DNA of 20,876 nucleotides from an uncultured Pirellula sp. (GTDB taxonomy: Bacteria; Planctomycetota; Planctomycetia; Pirellulales; Pirellulaceae), in assembly GCA_903837255.1 (NCBI GenBank), contig CAILTZ010000605.1, positions 1 to 20,876 of the forward strand, in the 5' to 3' direction. Of the stretch, positions 16,524-20,876 are shown piece after piece; position 1 is the stretch's first letter, and the number at the start of each line of letters is the position of its first letter. The position numbers were made by a program, and so were the translations under genes. The notes beneath the pieces were generated by a model that was not told the origin of the DNA, ran no database searches, and saw only the letters and a program-made list of their open reading frames with translations.

Positions 16524-17819
16524 GTGCAAACGATCAAGACAGCAGTGGTTGTCGTTTTGTTGCTCTTTGTGCTCTACGGCGGTTACATCGCGCTGAATCA
16601 CCGCGAGCCCGAGCTCGACCCGGCTATCCAAGGCTTGGTGGACCCCGATGTTTTCGGGGCAGATGTCGATTTGCCTGAGCCGAACTTCCCTCCCCCCAGG
16701 GGTCCCTCTGCGCCTAGTGCTCCGGCCCCAAGCAACGCCTTCGAGGCCTTTGCCAAGAACCCCAACCCGAGCTTCTCGGCTCCGCAGCCGATCACCAATC
16801 CACCTTTGACCCTACCGGCATCCCAAGCAGAGCTCGGACCAGGAATCCCAAAGACCGCTGCTCCGGAATTGCCAGAAATTCCATCGCTCGAACTCCCCAA
16901 GATTCAGCCCCCTGCCCTAGGGGTCCCAGAGCTGCCCAAGTCCCCTGCTCTTGATCCTCCCGTAGGAAGCCTACTACCAAAGTCGCCTTCGAGCATCGAC
17001 TCAAACATCCAACAAGCGTCGTCGACCAGAGTACCCACTTTGGATCTGCCCACGCTTCATGGCGATGCCAAGACGATGGCAGAAGCGACCCAACCCAGAA
17101 TGCCTTCATCGGCATCGAGCAAATCCTATTCGAACGCTAAACGCATGGCGCTCGAACAAGCCAATGCAGGCAAGCTCAAGGAGGCTCTAGCCACCTTGTC
17201 CGTCTTCTACGACGCACAGGACTTGACCCAGGAGCAGCACAACGATCTGGTCGACCTGCTCGATGCTCTGGCTCGCGAAGTCATCTTCTCGCAGCGCCAT
17301 CTGCTCGAAGTCCCCTACGTGGTCAACCCCGGAGAAACGCTCGAACAAGTCGCTAAGACATGCCAAGTTCCAGTCTCGATCCTGGCCAAGATCAACGGCA
17401 TGGATGAGCAAGCCACGTTGGCACCCAACAAAAAACTCAAGGTCCTCCAAGGCCCTTTCCGAGCCGAGATCGTCCTAGATCGCAACGAAATGACCCTTTT
17501 CCTCGGCGAACTCTACGCAGGACGCTACCCGGCGAGCTTCGGCTCTGAACCGGCTCCAAAGCCCGGGGTCTACGAGATTCAAGACAAGCAGCGAGATCGA
17601 AACTACTACTCGGCCAACGGTATGCAAATTTCTGCCAAAGATCCGAAAAACCCATTCGGCGGTTATTGGATCGACCTGGGCGAGGATCTGTGCATTCATG
17701 GTTCATCGGCCGTCGATACCGGTTCGACCAATATGGGCTGCATCAGCCTTTCTCCGCTAGATGCGGGTGACGTTTTTGGTATGCTCGGACGTGGATGCCA
17801 AGTATCCATCCGACGATAA
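16524..17819 (+). CDS. LysM / L,D-transpeptidase (YkuD) protein
   Basis: The 431-residue protein is anchored by an N-terminal membrane helix (about 6-24, AVVVVLLLFVLYGGYIAL). A long Pro-rich linker follows (about 50-200), then a helical segment, a LysM peptidoglycan-binding module (about 265-310, YVVNPGETLEQVA...) and a YkuD L,D-transpeptidase domain (about 315-430). The catalytic His392 (IHGSS) and Cys406 (NMGCIS) are present. The usual Arg two residues after the Cys (GCxR) is Ser here. The enzyme should make 3-3 cross-links in peptidoglycan or attach proteins to it. The GTG start has GGAGG at 16513-16517. pyrE follows after 32 bases and may share the transcript. Confidence 0.9.
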   Translation: MQTIKTAVVVVLLLFVLYGGYIALNHREPELDPAIQGLVDPDVFGADVDLPEPNFPPPRGPSAPSAPAPSNAFEAFAKNPNPSFSAPQPITNPPLTLPASQAELGPGIPKTAAPELPEIPSLELPKIQPPALGVPELPKSPALDPPVGSLLPKSPSSIDSNIQQASSTRVPTLDLPTLHGDAKTMAEATQPRMPSSASSKSYSNAKRMALEQANAGKLKEALATLSVFYDAQDLTQEQHNDLVDLLDALAREVIFSQRHLLEVPYVVNPGETLEQVAKTCQVPVSILAKINGMDEQATLAPNKKLKVLQGPFRAEIVLDRNEMTLFLGELYAGRYPASFGSEPAPKPGVYEIQDKQRDRNYYSANGMQISAKDPKNPFGGYWIDLGEDLCIHGSSAVDTGSTNMGCISLSPLDAGDVFGMLGRGCQVSIRR

Positions 17820-17851
17820 ACCAATAACGATCCGTCATCTAAGCACAGAAT

Positions 17852-18403
17852 ATGCATTACGACAAAGAGCTACTCAAGGCGCTTGTGCGCAAGCACGCCT
17901 TGCAGTTTGGGAACTTCACACTTGCAAGCGGCAAACAAGCCTCGTTCTATCTGGACTGCCGCAAAGTAACCCTGCACCCCCAGGGAGCTAACCTCATAGC
18001 CTCCGGACTATTAGACCTGGTCCTAGAAAAATCTCAGGGAAACCCTCCGGATTCCGTCGGCGGGCTGGCCATCGGAGCCGACCCAATCACCGCATCAATG
18101 GTCGTCCATGCAGGCCTAAGAAACTTGCCGATGCTCGGCTTTATGGTCCGCAAAGAGGCCAAGACCCATGGCACCGGAAAGCTCGTCGAAGGCCCCGTCG
18201 AGTCCGGCATGAGTTGCGTGATCGTCGAAGATGTGATCACCAGCGGAGGAAGCGCTCTGAAAGCCGCCGAATCGGCCAAGGACTATGGACTCAAGGTCCT
18301 GGGTATCTATGGCGTTATCGATAGGTTAGAGGGGGGACGCCAAGCCATCGAACTGGCCGGCTATCGGCTCGAAACTCTCCTGACGATCAACGACTTCCGC
18401 TGA
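17852..18403 (+). CDS. pyrE: Orotate phosphoribosyltransferase
   Basis: The 183-residue enzyme transfers ribose 5-phosphate from PRPP to orotate, giving orotidine 5'-monophosphate, the fifth step of pyrimidine synthesis. The PRPP-binding motif CVIVEDVITSGGSA covers about 122-135 with acidic pair Glu126-Asp127. FTLASGKQASFYLDCRK near the N-terminus is the OPRT orotate/PRPP site, and RKEAKTHGTGKLVEG is the flexible catalytic loop with Lys and His. Length is normal. No pyrF or other pyr gene is present. It lies 32 bases after the L,D-transpeptidase gene. I see no attenuator or PyrR-binding leader. Confidence 0.95.
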   Translation: MHYDKELLKALVRKHALQFGNFTLASGKQASFYLDCRKVTLHPQGANLIASGLLDLVLEKSQGNPPDSVGGLAIGADPITASMVVHAGLRNLPMLGFMVRKEAKTHGTGKLVEGPVESGMSCVIVEDVITSGGSALKAAESAKDYGLKVLGIYGVIDRLEGGRQAIELAGYRLETLLTINDFR

Positions 18404-18405
18404 GC

Positions 18406-18444
18406 CCGGTAAAACTAACCGGTAAAACTAACCGGTAAAACTAA
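18406..18444 (+). repeat. Three tandem copies of a 13-bp repeat
   Basis: CCGGTAAAACTAA is repeated three times without spacer or mismatch (18406-18418, 18419-18431, 18432-18444). The array begins two bases after the pyrE stop codon. There is no intervening spacer sequence, so it is not CRISPR. The unit is not a clear hairpin. Copy number may vary between strains. Confidence 0.95.
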
Positions 18445-18462
18445 GCAGCCCGGCGCATCTAG

Positions 18463-18489
18463 AAAAAACGGCAACAAGAAACGCTGCCG
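18463..18489 (-). terminator. Second intrinsic terminator behind tRNA-Gln
   Basis: Read on the minus strand, CGGCA and TGCCG form a 5-bp stem around an 11-base loop, followed at once by six T (plus-strand A-run 18463-18468). The large loop makes it weaker than the terminator at 18508-18532, behind which it would act as a backup. Confidence 0.45.
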
Positions 18490-18507
18490 GCGACACCCGG
18501 CTTGGCC

Positions 18508-18532
18508 AAAAAACCGGCCAGAGACACTGGCC
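18508..18532 (-). terminator. Intrinsic terminator for tRNA-Gln
   Basis: On the minus strand GGCCAG and CTGGCC form a 6-bp GC-rich stem with the loop TGTCT, followed by GG and six T (plus-strand A-run 18508-18513). It lies 23 bases past the 3' end of the tRNA, the expected place for ending its transcript. Confidence 0.65.
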
Positions 18533-18554
18533 AGAAAGACCGGCCAGCACCAAG

Positions 18555-18626
18555 CTACCCCGCTAGGACTCGAACCTAGAATAAAGGAACCAAAATCCCT
18601 TGTGTTGCCAATTACACCACGGGGCA
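18555..18626 (-). tRNA. tRNA-Gln (anticodon TTG)
   Basis: The minus strand folds into a complete cloverleaf of 72 bases. The acceptor stem pairs TGCCCCG with CGGGGTA, including the U1-A72 pair typical of glutamine tRNAs. The D-stem is GTGT/ACAC. The anticodon stem is AGGGA/TCCTT with loop TTTTGGT, giving anticodon TTG. The T-arm is CTAGG-TTCGAGT-CCTAG. The discriminator base is G, also as expected for tRNA-Gln. CCA is not encoded (CTT follows), so it must be added by a nucleotidyltransferase. It has its own promoter and terminators. Confidence 0.96.
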
Positions 18627-18645
18627 AGGTAAATTAAGTCGCGAA

Positions 18646-18674
18646 AGTGTAGCGACCATCAGGCAATGTGGCAA
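18646..18674 (-). promoter_or_regulatory. Promoter of tRNA-Gln
   Basis: On the minus strand TTGCCA (18674-18669; five of six matches to -35) and TACACT (18651-18646; four of six to -10) are separated by exactly 17 bases. The tRNA 5' end lies 19 bases after the -10. A short dyad GTCGC/GCGAC overlaps the -10. The promoter falls in the 65-base gap after the htrA-like gene. Confidence 0.5.
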
Positions 18675-18691
18675 CTGGAAACTCGACCAAT

Positions 18692-20053
18692 TCAACGCAC
18701 CCGTGCAACTTCTGGCGTCATGGCCACCATCAATTGTTGCCGCTTTCGAATCACATAGTACTTCGACGGTGAACCCTGCTTGAAGTTCGAACTGGCCAAA
18801 ATCCATTGAAGATTTTCCATGCTCACCGTTTGCCACTCCATGATCCCGACGACGATGTCTCCGACCATCAAACGATTCCGAGCGGCTGGACTCCCTGGAC
18901 GAACTTCGGTTATTCTGAGCCCGCCTCGATAATCTTCGTTAATACTAGCTACGTCAGAGACCGTGACCGGCACGACCCGGATGCCGATCTGCTCCCAAGC
19001 CAGCTTGGCGACATTGGCCTCGGAGTTGCTCGACCCGGATGCTTTGAGCTGTAGGGATTGGGAAGACCGGGTCTCACCTCGGGCGATGATAAGCTCGGCG
19101 ATGTCTCCAGGACGACTTTCCAGCAGAGCGAGTTCCACGTCGAGCCGTGTTTGGACCGGCGCGCCGTTGACCTTCTCGATGATATCGCATGAGTGAATCG
19201 GTTTGGACTGAGAATCATCCACTCGATCAGAGCGAAGCATCAACTTTCCCTGTCCGTTTTCAAACCAACGCGAGAGCTCCATCCCATGGTCGATCGGTTC
19301 GCGACGGACCGAGGCGACCAAGTTGGCCATGACCTCCAAGGCTGAATCGATCGGAATGGCAAAGCCGATACCTTGGGCACCGACTCTCACCGCGACATTG
19401 ATTCCGATCACATCGCCATCGAGGTTCAGCAGCGGACCGCCGGAGTTGCCTGGATTGATGTCGGCATTGGTCTGAATCAGATCTTTATACTCTTGGGTTC
19501 CATTGACCGGGATGTCTCGATGAAGAGCGCTGATGATCCCTTGAGTCACCGTGTTTTGGTATCCGAAAGGATTGCCGATCGCAACGACCGTCTCGCCTCG
19601 CATCAGATCCGACGAGGTCCCAAATTGGATAGTCGCAAGCTCCTTGACCGCAGGGATCTTGATTAGAGCCAAGTCGGTTTCAGGATCGTAGTTAAGAAGT
19701 TTGGCAATCGAGGTCGAGCCGTCCGAGAGGGTAACCTCGATCCGACCGACATCTTCTACCACATGGAGGTTGGTGATGATGTAGCCTCGGCGATCGATGA
19801 TCACCCCGGTCCCCATCCCGTTAACCTCTTGCTTGGACCCCGCACCGCTAGAGGACGCCGTTGCAATGACTTTGTTCCCTTGGATACTCACGACCGCTGC
19901 TTCTGCGCGTTGGATGGCGCGCACGATCGGGCTTATCCGGGAACTGGGATCCGTAGCCTGCGCCGAAACGGTTCCGAGCGATAGGCTCAAACCAACCGCC
20001 ACACACGTCAGGCGCAGTAGCGATTGGCTCGTGATTACAAAACGAAAGCTCAT
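18692..20053 (-). CDS. HtrA/DegP-like serine protease with PDZ domains
   Basis: The 453-residue product has a signal peptide (about 1-33, cleavage near VSAQA). The trypsin-like domain has the full triad: His97 (TNLHVV), Asp127 (TDLALIK) and Ser204 (NPGNSGGPL). The GNPFG loop (160-164) and QTNADINPGNSGG block are typical of HtrA. Two PDZ-like regions follow: the first (about 255-330) is divergent, while the second (about 345-445) is standard with ITEVRPGSPAARNRLMVGDIV. The enzyme is expected in the periplasm as a protease or chaperone for misfolded envelope proteins. It lies 225 bases after the HIT gene on the same strand, with a possible promoter of its own in that gap. Confidence 0.94.
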   Translation of the reverse strand: MSFRFVITSQSLLRLTCVAVGLSLSLGTVSAQATDPSSRISPIVRAIQRAEAAVVSIQGNKVIATASSSGAGSKQEVNGMGTGVIIDRRGYIITNLHVVEDVGRIEVTLSDGSTSIAKLLNYDPETDLALIKIPAVKELATIQFGTSSDLMRGETVVAIGNPFGYQNTVTQGIISALHRDIPVNGTQEYKDLIQTNADINPGNSGGPLLNLDGDVIGINVAVRVGAQGIGFAIPIDSALEVMANLVASVRREPIDHGMELSRWFENGQGKLMLRSDRVDDSQSKPIHSCDIIEKVNGAPVQTRLDVELALLESRPGDIAELIIARGETRSSQSLQLKASGSSNSEANVAKLAWEQIGIRVVPVTVSDVASINEDYRGGLRITEVRPGSPAARNRLMVGDIVVGIMEWQTVSMENLQWILASSNFKQGSPSKYYVIRKRQQLMVAMTPEVARVR

Positions 20054-20171
20054 TCTGGGCCCGGGTTTCTGCTCGGGGAATCAGTGCAACTTCGGCGTCC
20101 GGCTATGCGGGAATTGCGGGTCCCACCACCAGTTTCGACGACGCCGTTAGCATCGGATCTTCCGCTTGCTC

Positions 20172-20199
20172 AGCATAACGCAGATCAAATTCGTGTTAA
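20172..20199 (-). promoter_or_regulatory. Candidate promoter of the HtrA-like gene
   Basis: On the minus strand TTAACA (20199-20194; five of six to -35) and TATGCT (20177-20172; four of six to -10) are spaced by 16 bases, about 120 bases before the ATG at 20053. It is the best match that I noticed in the 225-base gap between the HIT and HtrA-like genes; the rest of the gap shows nothing clear. Confidence 0.3.
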
Positions 20200-20278
20200 C
20201 AATCACCCCACAAGGATGATTCTTCCCAAACTACCAAGGCCACCCAAACCAACTCGGAAGAAAGGGCTCTGCAAAGGA

Positions 20279-20623
20279 TCACCCCGGGGGCCAATCCAGA
20301 GCGCGGCCACCCAAGATGTGGTAATGAAGATGCGGGACCGATTGACCTCCATCGCTTCCTATATTGGTCACGACCCGATATCCCGCTTGGCTCAATCCAC
20401 TTGACTGAGCCACTTGGGCAACTACCCATTGCAAGTGCCCGAGCAATTCTTTGTCCTCCGGGGTCGCATCGTCCAAGGATCGAATCGGCTTCTTTGGAAT
20501 CACCAGCAAATGAGTCGGAGCCTGGGGATGGATGTCTGCAAAAGCCAGGGCCCACTGGTCTTCATAAACGATCTTGGCCGGGATCTCCTTGCGGATGATT
20601 TTCGAGAAAATTGTCTCCGACAT
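20279..20623 (-). CDS. HIT family protein (HinT-like)
   Basis: The 114-residue protein carries the histidine triad HLHYH (His98, His100, His102) within [12 protein letters not shown], and the family start [26 protein letters not shown] with [14 protein letters not shown]. HinT-type members hydrolyse purine nucleoside phosphoramidates, such as AMP-lysine, by nucleotidyl transfer to the middle His. Length is normal for the soluble cytoplasmic form. It is divergent from the lipoprotein gene across 91 bases. Confidence 0.95.
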   Translation of the reverse strand: MSETIFSKIIRKEIPAKIVYEDQWALAFADIHPQAPTHLLVIPKKPIRSLDDATPEDKELLGHLQWVVAQVAQSSGLSQAGYRVVTNIGSDGGQSVPHLHYHILGGRALDWPPG

Positions 20624-20714
20624 GGCTTATCTCTTCTTTCGCTTCGATTTGACTCATCAGAAAGATCGTGCTGACCCGAATATTTTAACAAGCCTTCATC
20701 GACAAGGGAGCGTC

Positions 20715-20876
20715 ATGCTAGCAAATCATTCCAGGTTTCATCGACTTAGCCGTTGGATACTCTGTGGTAACTTCGGCAGCTTTTTTATGTGCACCTTGCT
20801 TGCTGGGTTTACTGGGCTTGCTGGGTGCTCGATCTGCCCGTCGCCGTACGATTACGACTATGGAACGTATGGGACC
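20715..20876 (+). CDS. Lipoprotein, N-terminal part (cut by window end)
   Basis: An open frame of 54 codons runs from the ATG at 20715 to the last base with no stop, so only the N-terminus is visible. It has a basic start, a hydrophobic core (about 15-35) and a lipobox ending LAGC, giving Cys38 as the likely lipidated residue. The mature part begins CSICPSPYDYDYGTYG; Tyr/Asp/Gly-rich starts after the Cys are common in small planctomycete lipoproteins. GGGAG at 20706-20710 is a good ribosome-binding site, though close to the start. Function is unknown. Confidence 0.8.
   Translation, partial: MLANHSRFHRLSRWILCGNFGSFFMCTLLAGFTGLAGCSICPSPYDYDYGTYGT

Noticed and set aside
18406..18444. CRISPR-like array
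   Set aside because: The 13-bp units abut with no spacers, there are only three, and no cas gene is near.

Overview
The window looks like chromosomal DNA of a planctomycete, most plausibly a member of the Pirellulaceae. The main reason is the pair at 1695-5533: a planctomycete-type cytochrome/DUF1549/DUF1553 protein followed after 5 bases by a DUF1501 protein with a twin-arginine signal. This pair is a hallmark of that phylum. Weak Shine-Dalgarno signals and a scattered arrangement of housekeeping genes (nadB, tilS, pyrE) fit the same picture. The genus cannot be fixed from the sequence alone.

Layout. 1-450: N-terminal fragment of an IS66-type transposase on the minus strand, then a good sigma70-like promoter. 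451-1458: a RhuM-family protein. 1695-5533: the two-gene DUF1549/DUF1553 plus DUF1501 operon; a perfect 26-bp palindrome lies inside its signal-peptide codons. 5574-7448 (minus): an ABC-exporter-shaped protein in which every ATPase motif is changed. 7718-9193: an NtrC-type response regulator, divergent from the ABC gene. 9370-10377: a MoxR-like AAA+ ATPase with a very acidic tail. 10401-12047: L-aspartate oxidase (nadB). 12072-13079 and 13094-15883 (minus): tilS and a two-domain M16 zinc peptidase, 14 bases apart. 16102-18403: a Rieske protein, a LysM/L,D-transpeptidase and pyrE. 18404-18674: a 3 x 13-bp tandem repeat, two minus-strand terminators, and tRNA-Gln(UUG) with its own promoter. 18692-20623 (minus): an HtrA-like protease and a HIT protein. 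20715-end: start of a lipoprotein gene, cut by the window edge.

How the genes work together. Most neighbours are functionally unrelated. Cell-envelope roles recur: Tat- and Sec-exported proteins, M16 peptidase, L,D-transpeptidase, HtrA and a lipoprotein. The NtrC-type regulator shares a 269-base divergent intergenic region, containing inverted repeats, with the degenerate ABC gene; a regulatory link is possible but unproven. The RhuM gene beside a transposase fragment is the part that looks most like acquired DNA.

No CRISPR array, prophage, complete insertion sequence or obvious multi-gene novel system is visible. The most unusual items are the motif-dead ABC protein and the 26-bp palindrome. 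No stretch longer than 300 bases lacks a gene.
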